A stretch of 64,000 bases of DNA from CBDFKF01 sp965248765 (GTDB lineage Bacteria; Pseudomonadota; Alphaproteobacteria; VGEJ01): assembly GCA_965248765.1 (NCBI GenBank), contig CBDFKF010000004.1, positions 620,001 to 684,000 on the forward strand, written 5' to 3'. Shown in pieces: positions 1 through 8,402 of this stretch. A program made the translations under genes and the position numbers. Under the pieces are notes generated by a model that was given only the letters and a program-made list of their open reading frames with translations, was not told where the DNA came from and made no database searches. How positions within the stretch are numbered: the stretch's first letter is position 1; each line of letters opens with the position of its first letter.

Positions 1-14
1 CGGCGGCGGCGAGA

Positions 15-856
15 TCAGCGGAAGCTGACACGTACCTCGGGCTCGACCTCGAGCTCCAGCCCCGGAAATCCCGCGACCATCTTCTTCACGTCCGCCAGCG
101 TCTTCGGCTCGGCCACCGCAAACTGCTTGAGAGCCGAAGCATCACCAAGAATGTCGTCGAGCACGATCTCGGCCAGGGTGATTCGCGAGCCCGTTGGAAC
201 GTCGCGTTGGTCTCGACGATCTCTCCCGCGAACTCGACATACATCGCGATACGCAGGCCCTGCATCATCGCCTTGATCATATCGAGCTCCGCGGGGTCGG
301 GCTCCCCGGACGGCGTGGTCTCGGCTTCCTCGCCGGACTCGGTCATGTCGTCGTCAACCGGCCAGTGGATCACCAACTCGGCAGGCTCGGTCTGTCTCAG
401 GGTGAAGGTGACGGGGGCGTCCGGGTCGCCTTCGGCCTCCGGCTCCATGCCATCGTCCGGCATGTTCCGGCCGGGGTCCGGAGATATGGCCAACGCCTCG
501 ATGTCTGCGAAGCCGTAACGCGCCTCATAGCCGCTGCCGAACCCATTCTCGACGCGATGCGAAGCCAGCAAGCTAACGCCCACGCCGTATTGCCCGGCCT
601 GCTCCCGCAACTGGGCCTCATCGTAGAGGTCGAAAGCCTCGCCCTCCGGCATCATGAAGCCGAACATCTCGATAAGGTCGTGGCTCACCAAGAACCGATC
701 GATGATGACACCGCCGCCGTCACTCCCGACGCGCACCGTCGTCTCCCCCTGAATACAAGCGGCGACCAGCAGCGAGGACAGGCCGAGTGCGACGATGCTT
801 CGAGCTAACCGGCAAAGGCGGCCGCCCTCACCTATCACGTGTCCTTGCCGATACAT
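15..856 (-). pseudogene. Secreted lipoprotein, frameshifted near its 3' end
   Basis: The N-terminus has a basic start, a hydrophobic stretch and a lipobox (LLVAAC, about residues 29-34), so the product should be a lipid-anchored periplasmic protein. The middle is acidic and matches no family I recognise. Around bases 193-197 the frame is lost: the sense strand reads CCAACGG where CCAAACGG would give NATFQTGSRITLAEI and an open tail ending RVSF(R) at a stop at 15-17. One missing A in a short homopolymer explains this, so it is either decay or a sequencing error. A lipoprotein of similar design lies at 18563-19159. Confidence 0.6.
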
Positions 857-1034
857 GAGGCGGCCTCCCCTAGCCGCTGCGCGGACGCACCTTGCGCGTA
901 TTCAGAGAGAATATGGGTCGGCGTCCTCCCTGGCCGCCGACCCCAAGGGACAACTGATCTCCGGAGTTCAGTTCGCGAGGGTTCTTCCGCCCTCATCAGC
1001 CGAGGATACAGGAACCCCGAGCGCCAGAATGTGT

Positions 1035-2408
1035 CTAGATCACATCCTCGCGTTTCAATAAGCGCACGGCCTCGCGGAACGCATCGACCGTCTCGGTGAG
1101 CTCGGCCGCGCCATGGGCCGCTGAGATCACGCCGCCGGGGTTGCCATTGAAGTCGACGCCGTTCAGCAGCATCGCCAGGCGCAGCTTGTGGACGACATCA
1201 CCCTGTTTCTCGATGAACTCCTCGTAAGGAATGTCCAAAGGCGCAAACTGGTCCGGCACGATCGCCCGCTTGCGCGGATTGGTGAACAGGTGGAATCCTG
1301 AGAATTCGCCGTAGGCCGCCCACGCGACGCTCTCCTCCTTCAGGACCGCATTGAGCTGGTCGCGCAGTTCCGTACCGTAGTCGTTCGCTCGCGCACAGGC
1401 ATCGGTCGAGGCGATGATCTCCAGCGTCGCGATGCCCGCAGCGGCGGAAACCGGATTGGCGTTGAACGTGCCCTGGTGCTGAATTTTCTCGCGTCCGCCG
1501 CGCCGCTCCGCCGCGAAATCGAGGGCGGCGAGGATCTCCTTGCGGCCGACCACCGCACCGCCCGGCAGCCCCCCGGCGAGTATCTTCGCGACCGTCGTCA
1601 GATCCGGGGTGATGCCGGCGTGCCTCTGAAAGCCACCTGACGAGACCCGAAAGCCGGACACCACCTCGTCGAAGATCAGCAGCACCCCGTGGCGCGTGGT
1701 GAGCTCGCGCACGCCCGCAACGAACTCTGGCGAAACCGGCACCTTGCCGAACAACGAGCCGGTTGGCTCGAGGATAACCGCAGCGATATCCTCCTCGGCC
1801 GCGAGCGCTGCTTCCGCCGCTGCCAGGTCGCCAGGCGGCAATAGCACGACCTGCTCCGCCACCTGCGGCAGCACGCCGGCGGTCGCGGTGCCGTCGAAAT
1901 GCGAGCTAAAGCCTGAGGTCATGTGGTCGTGCCAGCCGTGGAAGCTCGTCCGAAAGCGGGCGATCTTGCCGCGGCCCGTGAACGCGCGAGCAAGCCGCAG
2001 CGCCATGTGCGTCGCCTCGGTGCCCGAGGCCGTGAAACGCACCTGCTCGGCGCTCGGGATCAACTCCTGCACGAGTTGCGCCCAGCGGATCTCGCGGGTG
2101 TGGTTAGAACCAAAGTGCGTTCCTTCGTCCAGCGCCGCATGCACCGCGGGCCATACCTCGGGTGGGTTGTGGCCCAGCATCAACGCGCCGTGACCGCCGA
2201 AGTAGTCCACGTACTCATTGCCATCGACGTCCCATTTGCGCGGTCCGGCAGCCCTGGCGACGTACACGCCGTAAGGCTCGAGGTAGCGGCTATCGTGGGT
2301 GATTCCGCTGGGGAACGTCGATCGGGCCTCGGCCGCGAGCGCGGCAGATCCCTTGGTCCGCTCGCGATAGGCAGCGAGGATTCGTGAGTTCGAGAGGACA
2401 TCCGACAC
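1035..2408 (-). CDS. Class III aminotransferase, glutamate-1-semialdehyde aminomutase-like
   Basis: This is a full-length (457 residues) fold-type I PLP enzyme. It shows the GGHGALMLGH region near residue 70, the GTEATHMALRLAR motif near 130, the cofactor-binding Asp in LLIFDEVVSGFR near 240 and the Schiff-base Lys in TVAKILAGGLPGG near 268. It resembles glutamate-1-semialdehyde 2,1-aminomutase, but many such paralogues act on other amino acids or beta-amino acids. With no heme genes beside it, a catabolic transaminase is as likely. The GTG start at 2408 follows a strong GGAGGGAG ribosome site. Confidence 0.85.
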   Translation of the reverse strand: MSDVLSNSRILAAYRERTKGSAALAAEARSTFPSGITHDSRYLEPYGVYVARAAGPRKWDVDGNEYVDYFGGHGALMLGHNPPEVWPAVHAALDEGTHFGSNHTREIRWAQLVQELIPSAEQVRFTASGTEATHMALRLARAFTGRGKIARFRTSFHGWHDHMTSGFSSHFDGTATAGVLPQVAEQVVLLPPGDLAAAEAALAAEEDIAAVILEPTGSLFGKVPVSPEFVAGVRELTTRHGVLLIFDEVVSGFRVSSGGFQRHAGITPDLTTVAKILAGGLPGGAVVGRKEILAALDFAAERRGGREKIQHQGTFNANPVSAAAGIATLEIIASTDACARANDYGTELRDQLNAVLKEESVAWAAYGEFSGFHLFTNPRKRAIVPDQFAPLDIPYEEFIEKQGDVVHKLRLAMLLNGVDFNGNPGGVISAAHGAAELTETVDAFREAVRLLKREDVI

Positions 2409-2488
2409 TGGGCTTCTCCCTCCGACGACGAGCTATTATGGGTCCGCCATCATCATGGCACTATCGACCCAGCCCAGCCACTGCGGCA

Positions 2489-3766
2489 TTAGACCTCCGG
2501 CCGGCCCGGACGGGGCGGTGGCGCCGCGCCGCGCCGCACCGCGTCGTCACCGAAACGATAGCGCAATGCATCGAGCGAGCCCTCGAGTTTGAGGCCCTTC
2601 GCCCCGTCCTCGTCGAACAGGTCCGGCGGATCGGCGATATCGGCCGGCATCAGCGCGTGGCCGCCGATCCCGATCAACCGGTAGCGCTCGCCACGCGCCT
2701 CGCGCTCTAGCAGCGGGACGGCCGTTCGGTACAGCACCTCGCCCCGCTGGGTCGGCTTGGTGAGCCGGCGGCTGCGGGTCATGATCTTGAAGTTGCTCGT
2801 CTTGAGCTTGAGCGTCACGCCGTGCGCCGCGAGCTCGCTTCGGCGCAGGCGCCGCGCCACCCGGTCGCACAGCGCCCGCAGCCGCGATTTGAGCTCGCCG
2901 ACATCGGCGATGTCCTCGCCGAACGTGGTTTCCGCCGAGACGCTCTTGGCGGACCGTGAGGTCGACACCGCGCGCTCATCGCGACCCGCCGCGAACCGCG
3001 ACAGGCGCCGGCCGATGCGACCATAGCGCGCCACCAGCTCCCGTTCCGAGTGCTGCCGCAGCGCACCGATTGTCTGGATGCCGTCGCCAAGCAGACGTTG
3101 CTCGAACACCTTGCCAACGCCCCAGATCAACCGCACCGGTTTATCAGCCAGGAAGTCCTGGGCATCTGCTCGGCCGACGACGGCGAAGCCGCGCGGCTTG
3201 TCGAGGTCCGACAGCAGCTTGGCGAGGAACTTGTTGTAGCTCAGGCCGACCGAGACGGTGATGTCAAGCTCACGCTCGATGCGGCGAACCAGGGCGGCGA
3301 GAGATGCGGCCGGGCTCGTCCGGTGCAGCTCCGCGGTGCCCGACAAATCGAGGAACGCCTCGTCGACCGACAGCGGCTCGACCAGCGGTGTGACCGCGAG
3401 CATCATCTCTCGCACCTCGCGGCCTACAGCGACGTACTTCTCCATGTCGGGCCGCACTACCGCTGCATGCGGACAGCGCTCAAGTGCTTGGAACATCGGC
3501 ATTGCCGAGTGGATGCCGTAGCGGCGCGCGATGTAGCAAGCCGCCATGACGACGCCTCGTTTGCGGCCGCCGACCACCACCGGCTGGTCGCGCAGGCTCG
3601 GATCGTCACGCTTCTCGATAGTGGCGTAGAAGGCGTCGCAGTCGAGGTGGGCGATGGCGAGCGCGCCGAGCTCCGGATGGCAGACGAGTCGCGCCGCGCC
3701 ACAGGCTGCACAGTTCGATGCATCGACCGCATCCTGCTCGGCGGCGCACTCGCGACAGACCGCCAT
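2489..3766 (-). CDS. dinB: DNA polymerase IV (Y-family translesion polymerase) with N-terminal zinc-ribbon-like segment
   Basis: The product is an error-prone polymerase that bypasses lesions. The palm begins IAHLDCDAFYATIEKRDDP, with the metal-binding Asp residues, and the second catalytic site is SVDEAFLDLSG. Both are intact, followed by helix-hairpin-helix and little-finger regions (LIWGVGKVFEQRL onward). Before the palm lie two CxxC pairs (CREC and CAAC) in about 35 residues, which look like a small zinc ribbon. I prefer the ATG at 3766 over the GTG six bases upstream. It is probably DNA-damage regulated, but I saw no clear LexA box. Confidence 0.9.
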   Translation of the reverse strand: MAVCRECAAEQDAVDASNCAACGAARLVCHPELGALAIAHLDCDAFYATIEKRDDPSLRDQPVVVGGRKRGVVMAACYIARRYGIHSAMPMFQALERCPHAAVVRPDMEKYVAVGREVREMMLAVTPLVEPLSVDEAFLDLSGTAELHRTSPAASLAALVRRIERELDITVSVGLSYNKFLAKLLSDLDKPRGFAVVGRADAQDFLADKPVRLIWGVGKVFEQRLLGDGIQTIGALRQHSERELVARYGRIGRRLSRFAAGRDERAVSTSRSAKSVSAETTFGEDIADVGELKSRLRALCDRVARRLRRSELAAHGVTLKLKTSNFKIMTRSRRLTKPTQRGEVLYRTAVPLLEREARGERYRLIGIGGHALMPADIADPPDLFDEDGAKGLKLEGSLDALRYRFGDDAVRRGAAPPPRPGRPEV

Positions 3767-3796
3767 GATCACAGTGCGCCCCGCGACGCGGTCACC

Positions 3797-4213
3797 TCAG
3801 CTCTGCCTCCACGGCAAGCCGTCCGCCTTCCAGCCGACTTGCATGCCGCGGTGGCTTGCCGTATCGAGGTCGCCCTCGAACCCGGTGACGACATTATAGC
3901 AATGGGCATAACCCCGGCCCGTCAGCTCGTTCGCTGCGGCAGCAGACCGGCCGCCGCTCCGACACAAGAACAACAACGTGCGCTCAGGCGTTACGCCCTG
4001 GCTTTCGAGCGCTGCAACGAACTCTGGGTTAGGGCTAGGATCGCCAAGGGTTTGCCACTCGACGAACAGCGGCGTCTTGCCCAGCGCGGTGAGGTCGGGC
4101 ACCCCGACGAACGTCCATTCCGCCCGCGTCCGCACATCGACCAGCACTGCGTCGTGGTCCTCGCCCAGCATGGTCCAGGCTTGCTGCGGCCTCACGTCCC
4201 CGCGATAGGGCAC
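3797..4213 (-). CDS. Single-domain rhodanese-like sulfurtransferase
   Basis: This 138-residue protein covers one rhodanese domain. It has the VLVDVRTRAEW motif near residue 25 and the active-site loop FLCRSGGRS near residue 85, with the persulfide Cys followed by the anion-binding cradle. It should transfer sulfane sulfur in the cytoplasm; the natural acceptor cannot be read from the sequence. The GTG start follows a GAGGAG ribosome site. It lies 30 bp downstream of dinB's start on the same strand, so the two may be co-transcribed. Confidence 0.85.
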   Translation of the reverse strand: MPYRGDVRPQQAWTMLGEDHDAVLVDVRTRAEWTFVGVPDLTALGKTPLFVEWQTLGDPSPNPEFVAALESQGVTPERTLLFLCRSGGRSAAAANELTGRGYAHCYNVVTGFEGDLDTASHRGMQVGWKADGLPWRQS

Positions 4214-4270
4214 GGCGCGTCTCCTCGGATGACGAGCGCATATCGTATCATGGGGTGAGGCATCCGACCC

Positions 4271-4286
4271 ATGACAACGACCGTCA
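4271..4286. repeat. 16-bp target-site duplication, left copy
   Basis: ATGACAACGACCGTCA here is identical to 5659-5674 on the other side of the insertion sequence. It directly marks a transposition event. The duplicated bases are the first codons (MTTTV) of the downstream acyltransferase. Confidence 0.9.
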
Positions 4287-4369
4287 TGTCACTAACACAC
4301 GATATGTCCGGTTTATGTACCAGACGATCTGTCCGGATTTAGAAGCTCTCCAGGCTATGGAGGGTTTGG

Positions 4370-5545
4370 ATGCGCCGGACAGAGCAGTTGCAGGGACTGA
4401 GATTGATGAAGTTCGAGGAGGTTTACGGCCGCACCCATCGGGGTTGCTTGAGCCAAGCCGAGGCGGCGGAGGTTCTCGGCGTTTCAGAGCGCACCTTCCG
4501 GCGCTGGCGCGACCGCTATGAGGCGGACGGCGCGGAAGGGCTCTACGATCGCCGTCTGGGCCGGGTCTCGGCGCGGCGCGCGGCGGTCGACGAGGTGACG
4601 GCGCTGTTGGCGCTGTTCGACACCCGCTACTGGGACTTCACCGCCAAGCACTTCCACGAGAAGCTGGTCGCGGACTATGCCTTCAAGCGCAGCTACAACT
4701 GGGTGCGGCTGAGCTTGCAGGCCCATGGGCGAAGACGGGCGGCGCCCAGGCGCGGGGCGCACCGGCGCAAGCGGCCGCGCCGCGCGCTGCCCGGCATGAT
4801 GCTGCATCAAGACGGCTCAAGCCACGCGTGGGTCCCCGATCAGTGGTGGGACCTGATCGTCACCATGGACGACACCACCAGTGAGATCTACTCGGCCTTC
4901 TTCGTCGCCGAAGAGGGCACGATGTCGAGCTTTCAGGGGGTGTCCGAGGCGATCCGGGCCAAGGGGCTGTTCTGCTCGCTCTATGCCGACCGCGCCGGCC
5001 ACTACTGGCACACCCCTGAGGCCGGCGGCACGGTCGACAAGGACAATCCGACCCAGTTCGGCCGCGCCCTGGCCCAGCTCGGCATCGAGCTGATCCCGGC
5101 CTACTCGCCCGAGGCAAGGGGGCGCTCGGAACGCATGTTCGCCACCCTGCAGAAGCGCCTGCCCCAGGAGCTCAGGCTCGCCGGCATCACCGACATGGCC
5201 CAGGCCAACCGCTTCCTCAAGGAGCTCTACCTGCCAGGCCACAACGCCCGCTTCGCGGTGCCGCCGGAAGCCGAGGGCACCGCCTTCGTGCCCTTCGCCG
5301 GTACCCTCGACGACATCCTCTGCGTGCAGCAGGAGCGCACCGTCTCCAACGACAACACCGTGCGCTACAAACGCCTGGTGCTGGCGATCCCGCCCGACCG
5401 CCATCGCCGCCACTACGTCAAGGCAAGGGTCCGGGTCCACGAATACCCCGACCGCACCCTCGCCGTCTTCCATGGGCCGCGCTGCCTGGCCCGATACCAG
5501 GCCGACGGATCGCCCATCAACACAAGCCACAGACAGGCCGCGTGA
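4370..5545 (+). CDS. Transposase (HTH plus integrase core), ISNCY-type
   Basis: The 391-residue protein begins with a helix-turn-helix (SQAEAAEVLGVSERTFRRW, residues 28-46) that should bind the element ends. It then has an RNase H-like integrase core. Likely catalytic acids are the Asp in LHQDGSSHAW near 147, the Asp in SLYADRAGHYW near 206 and the Glu in EARGRSERMF near 250. The basic stretch near 120-145 resembles a DNA-binding linker. It looks intact and may be active, since the target duplication is undecayed. The truncated copy at 48.7 kb agrees with it residue for residue in the shared part. Confidence 0.9.
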   Translation: MRRTEQLQGLRLMKFEEVYGRTHRGCLSQAEAAEVLGVSERTFRRWRDRYEADGAEGLYDRRLGRVSARRAAVDEVTALLALFDTRYWDFTAKHFHEKLVADYAFKRSYNWVRLSLQAHGRRRAAPRRGAHRRKRPRRALPGMMLHQDGSSHAWVPDQWWDLIVTMDDTTSEIYSAFFVAEEGTMSSFQGVSEAIRAKGLFCSLYADRAGHYWHTPEAGGTVDKDNPTQFGRALAQLGIELIPAYSPEARGRSERMFATLQKRLPQELRLAGITDMAQANRFLKELYLPGHNARFAVPPEAEGTAFVPFAGTLDDILCVQQERTVSNDNTVRYKRLVLAIPPDRHRRHYVKARVRVHEYPDRTLAVFHGPRCLARYQADGSPINTSHRQAA

Positions 5546-5562
5546 TCCGCTTCGACGCGACC

Positions 5563-5615
5563 GGCCAGTGGATAAGGGGACGGCCGCTCCGCGCCCGACC
5601 CCTTATCCACTGGCC
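5563..5615 (+). terminator. Perfect 17-bp inverted repeat behind the transposase gene
   Basis: GGCCAGTGGATAAGGGG at 5563-5579 is exactly complementary to 5599-5615, with a 19-base loop. It sits 17 bases after the transposase stop. It lacks a T-run, so it may block transcription or serve another element function. It is preserved in the second copy at 49690-49742. Confidence 0.6.
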
Positions 5616-5658
5616 CAACAACCACAACTGAAGCGGTCAATTCAGTTTGTTCTCGACA

Positions 5659-5674
5659 ATGACAACGACCGTCA
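5659..5674. repeat. 16-bp target-site duplication, right copy
   Basis: This is identical to 4271-4286. It holds the ATG and first codons of the acyltransferase, so the insertion rebuilt an intact start directly at the element end. Confidence 0.9.
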
Positions 5675-7095
5675 CATTGCCGCTGTGGCTGCTCGCGTTA
5701 ATCGCGTTTCTCGCCGCATGGGCGGCGCTCGACCGGTTTCTCGTCCCCAGCGTGCGTTGGTTCGTGCGCCGGCGCATGGCCCATGTGATCGACGAGCTCA
5801 ATACCCGGCTTGAGCTCGAGATACCGGCCTTCAATCTCACCAAGCGCCGCGTTTTGATCGATCGCTTGCTCTACGACCCCGCCATCGTCGAGGCAGCCGG
5901 CGAAACCGCGGCATCGGGCGATGTTCCCCGCCAGGTCGTGATGGCGAGCGTCGAGCGGTATGCGCGCGAGATCGTGCCAGCCTTCAACGCCTACGCCTAC
6001 TTCCGTGTCGGCTACCGGTTGGCGCGCCGTTGGGCCGAGTTCTTGTACCGCGTGCGGCTTGGATACGCCGATGACTCGGCCTTGGCGGGGATCGATGCCA
6101 ATGCCTCGGTCGTGTTCGTGATGAACCACCGCAGCAACATGGACTACGTGCTCGTCGCCTACCTCGCCGCGACGCGCACGGCGCTGAGCTATGCGGTCGG
6201 CGAATGGGCGCGGATCTGGCCGCTACAGACGCTGATCCGCACCCTCGGCGCCTATTTCGTGCGGCGCAGCTCCGGCGATGGGCTGTACCGCCTGGTGCTC
6301 GCCCGCTACGTCCAGATGGCGACGGCCGGCGGCGTGGTGCAGGCGGTCTACCCGGAGGGTGGGTTGAGCCGCGATGGCCGCGTGCGGCCGCCCAAGCTCG
6401 GCTTGCTCGCGTACATGGTCGCCGACTTCGATCCTGACGCCGCGCGCGACCTCGTGTTCGTGCCGGTCGGCCTCAACTACGACCGCGTGCTCGAGGATCG
6501 CAACCTGACACGCCGGCTCGACCCCGAGCACAAACGCCGTGGCGCCAGCTTCGCGCTCGTCACGACGTTGCGGTTCGTCCTATGCAACGTCCGCCTCATG
6601 GCCACCGGGCGTTGGTATCGCTTTGGCTATGCCTGTGTAAACTTCGGCCACCCGTTGTCGATGCGCGAATATGTGCAGGCCAACAAGATCGATTTCCGCA
6701 CGTTCGACAGGGATGCACGGTTCGCCGCTACCGAGGCGCTGGCGGACCGCCTGATGGCTGAGGTCGCGCGCGTGATCCCGGTGCTGCCGGTCTCGCTGGT
6801 ATCGACAGTGTTTCTCGACCGCGGCGACCAGGCGATAAGCGAGCTCGAGCTGAAGTCGACGGTGCACACGCTCATCGGTCGCCTTGAGGCGGTCGGCGCC
6901 AAGGTCTACGTGCCGCGCGGCGACCGCGATTACGCGGTCTCGGTTGGCTTGCGCATGCTGACGCTCCGCCACCTCGTGCGCGAAGACGCCGGGCTGTACC
7001 GCGCTGAGCCGAGCGAGACCCCCCTCCTCCGCTACTACGCGAACTCGATTGCGCATTTCCTGGATGGTGGATCCAGACCCGATGCCGCCGGCTGA
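5659..7095 (+). CDS. Glycerophospholipid acyltransferase (PlsB/PlsC-type domain)
   Basis: The protein has an N-terminal hydrophobic segment (residues 8-25), the acyltransferase motif NHRSNMD near residue 156 (His and Asp of the NHx4D catalytic pair) and the phosphate-binding motif PEGGLSRDG near 232. These are the blocks of glycerol-3-phosphate or lysophosphatidate acyltransferases. The length (about 478) is closer to bacterial GPAT-like proteins than to PlsC. The ATG lies right at the end of the insertion sequence, so the native promoter and ribosome site are gone and expression now depends on the element. It overlaps the next gene by 14 bases. Confidence 0.85.
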   Translation: MTTTVTLPLWLLALIAFLAAWAALDRFLVPSVRWFVRRRMAHVIDELNTRLELEIPAFNLTKRRVLIDRLLYDPAIVEAAGETAASGDVPRQVVMASVERYAREIVPAFNAYAYFRVGYRLARRWAEFLYRVRLGYADDSALAGIDANASVVFVMNHRSNMDYVLVAYLAATRTALSYAVGEWARIWPLQTLIRTLGAYFVRRSSGDGLYRLVLARYVQMATAGGVVQAVYPEGGLSRDGRVRPPKLGLLAYMVADFDPDAARDLVFVPVGLNYDRVLEDRNLTRRLDPEHKRRGASFALVTTLRFVLCNVRLMATGRWYRFGYACVNFGHPLSMREYVQANKIDFRTFDRDARFAATEALADRLMAEVARVIPVLPVSLVSTVFLDRGDQAISELELKSTVHTLIGRLEAVGAKVYVPRGDRDYAVSVGLRMLTLRHLVREDAGLYRAEPSETPLLRYYANSIAHFLDGGSRPDAAG

Positions 7096-7828
7096 GGCGG
7101 CGCCCATCGCCGCGTCGGGCAAGGCGCTGGTCATCCTCGTCCACGGCCTCGGCCGGCGCGGTCGTAGCATGCGTCGGCTTGAACAGGCGCTCCGCGATCA
7201 CGGTTTTGCCACGCGGACCTGGGACTACCCGCGCGCCCTCCCCTTGGGTGAGTTGATCGCACGGTTTCGCCGCTATCTCGATCAGCTGACGGCGACCCAA
7301 CCAGTTCACCTGGTCGGTCATTCGCTTGGCGGCATTTTGATCCGCGGTGCGTTACAGCGGCGCTCGAGCTTCCCGCTCGCCCGTATCGTTATGATCGCGC
7401 CGCCCAATCGCGGCGTCGGCCTCATCGACCGCATCGGTTTCCTCGGCCTGGCCGAGCGCCTCTACGGGAGGCCGGTTCGCGACCTCGCCAGCGACGGTCG
7501 TCGCGTTTCCGCCTACGGGGTGCCCGACACCGAGATCGGCATCATCGCCGGTACCCAGCGTTTCCATCTGTTGAACCCGACTGCCTATTTCAGCGCTGTC
7601 TTCGGCGCCGATGTGCCCCATGACGGAACGATCGAGGTGGAGCGGACGAAGCTCAAGGGGATGGCCGACTTCGTGACGGTGCCGGCCAGCCACACCTGGA
7701 TGTGCGCCGATCCCGAGGTGATCCGCCAGACCACGCTGTTCCTTCAGCGCGGCTACTTCGATCACGGTCGTGAAAAAGGGGCGGAAGCAGCGGCCACCGA
7801 CGCTGATCAGGCGGCGCTGGGCGGCTGA
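7082..7828 (+). CDS. Alpha/beta hydrolase, lipase/esterase-like
   Basis: The oxyanion-hole motif LVHGLGRRG is near residue 20, the nucleophile elbow GHSLGG near 80 and a likely catalytic His in PASHTWM near 200. The fold is that of serine hydrolases related to PGAP1-like and triacylglycerol lipases. Overlap with the acyltransferase stop suggests coupled translation and a shared role in lipid turnover, which is inference. I chose the ATG at 7082; an in-frame ATG at 7049 would overlap the upstream gene by 47 bases. Confidence 0.8.
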   Translation: MPPAEAAPIAASGKALVILVHGLGRRGRSMRRLEQALRDHGFATRTWDYPRALPLGELIARFRRYLDQLTATQPVHLVGHSLGGILIRGALQRRSSFPLARIVMIAPPNRGVGLIDRIGFLGLAERLYGRPVRDLASDGRRVSAYGVPDTEIGIIAGTQRFHLLNPTAYFSAVFGADVPHDGTIEVERTKLKGMADFVTVPASHTWMCADPEVIRQTTLFLQRGYFDHGREKGAEAAATDADQAALGG

Positions 7829-7873
7829 CGCGCGGCAGACATTTGGTGCAGGCCGGCGCTTCGCTCGTATCGC

Positions 7874-8242
7874 TCAGCGGAGGTAGACGCGATGGGCGAA
7901 CCGGTCCCCGTCACTGACGGTGATCTGGCGGAACCCCAGCATCTTGGCCAGATCGAAGAACGTGAAGTAATCGTCGACCTTGAGATCGCGGAAGAGCGAT
8001 GTCATGCGCGCAGCGGCGCTCAACGTCGCGAGCAGTGCCTGTGCCCGATAGAGCGTATCGTACCGCCCGCTTTGTACCGAGATGATGATCAGCTTCTCGG
8101 CGTCTTCGCCTTTCGCGAACATGGCGTAGTCGGGCGGATAGGGCTTCTGGAGGAGTTCCGCGGTCAGCGCCGTCACGAAGCCGATCCGCCGCCGCCGCAA
8201 ATCGTCGGGCAGGGTGTCGGCACGGGCGATATAGGTCTCAAT
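7874..8242 (-). pseudogene. 3' fragment of an unrecognised gene
   Basis: The reading frame is coding-like (TYIARADTLPDD onward to the end RVYLR) but has no credible start. It runs upstream to a stop at 8243-8245, exactly where another gene fragment begins on the other strand. It therefore looks like the last 120 or so residues of a longer protein whose 5' part was lost. I do not recognise the family; the visible part is mixed alpha/beta with no catalytic motif. Confidence 0.45.
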
Positions 8243-8331
8243 TCAACCAGGACCGCCATCTCAACCGCCGTGACACCTTCAAGCACAACCGCTCCGCCGC
8301 CCTGGCCGAGTGGCGTCATCTCGCCGCGTGA
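8242..8331 (+). pseudogene. Short 3' coding relic, possibly of a transposase
   Basis: Twenty-nine codons (FNQDRHLNRRDTFKHNRSA onward, ending AEWRHLAA) end in TGA. The basic composition and ending resemble transposase C-termini, but I cannot name the family. The fragment begins at the same point where the minus-strand fragment 7874-8242 ends, so the junction near 8242 is a rearrangement breakpoint. Confidence 0.35.
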
Positions 8332-8402
8332 GAGTCGTGACCGTCTCTGATCGCCGGCTCGCGCCAGTTAGTCTGACAAAGCCGTGGCGAGCCTTGAGGG
8401 AG

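Larger units (their letters stand above)
4287..5658 (+). mobile_element. Complete insertion sequence, ISNCY-type (1372 bp)
   Basis: The ends are set by the 16-bp duplication. The termini start TGTCACTAACACAC on the left and TGTCGAGAACAAAC on the right (inverted), sharing TGTC and most of AACA.AC, so they are imperfect inverted repeats. One transposase gene fills most of the element and a long hairpin follows it. A long target duplication and a single integrase-core transposase fit the ISNCY/IS1202-like group; the exact family is from memory. A second copy, lacking the left 307 bp, lies at 48721-49785. Confidence 0.88.
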
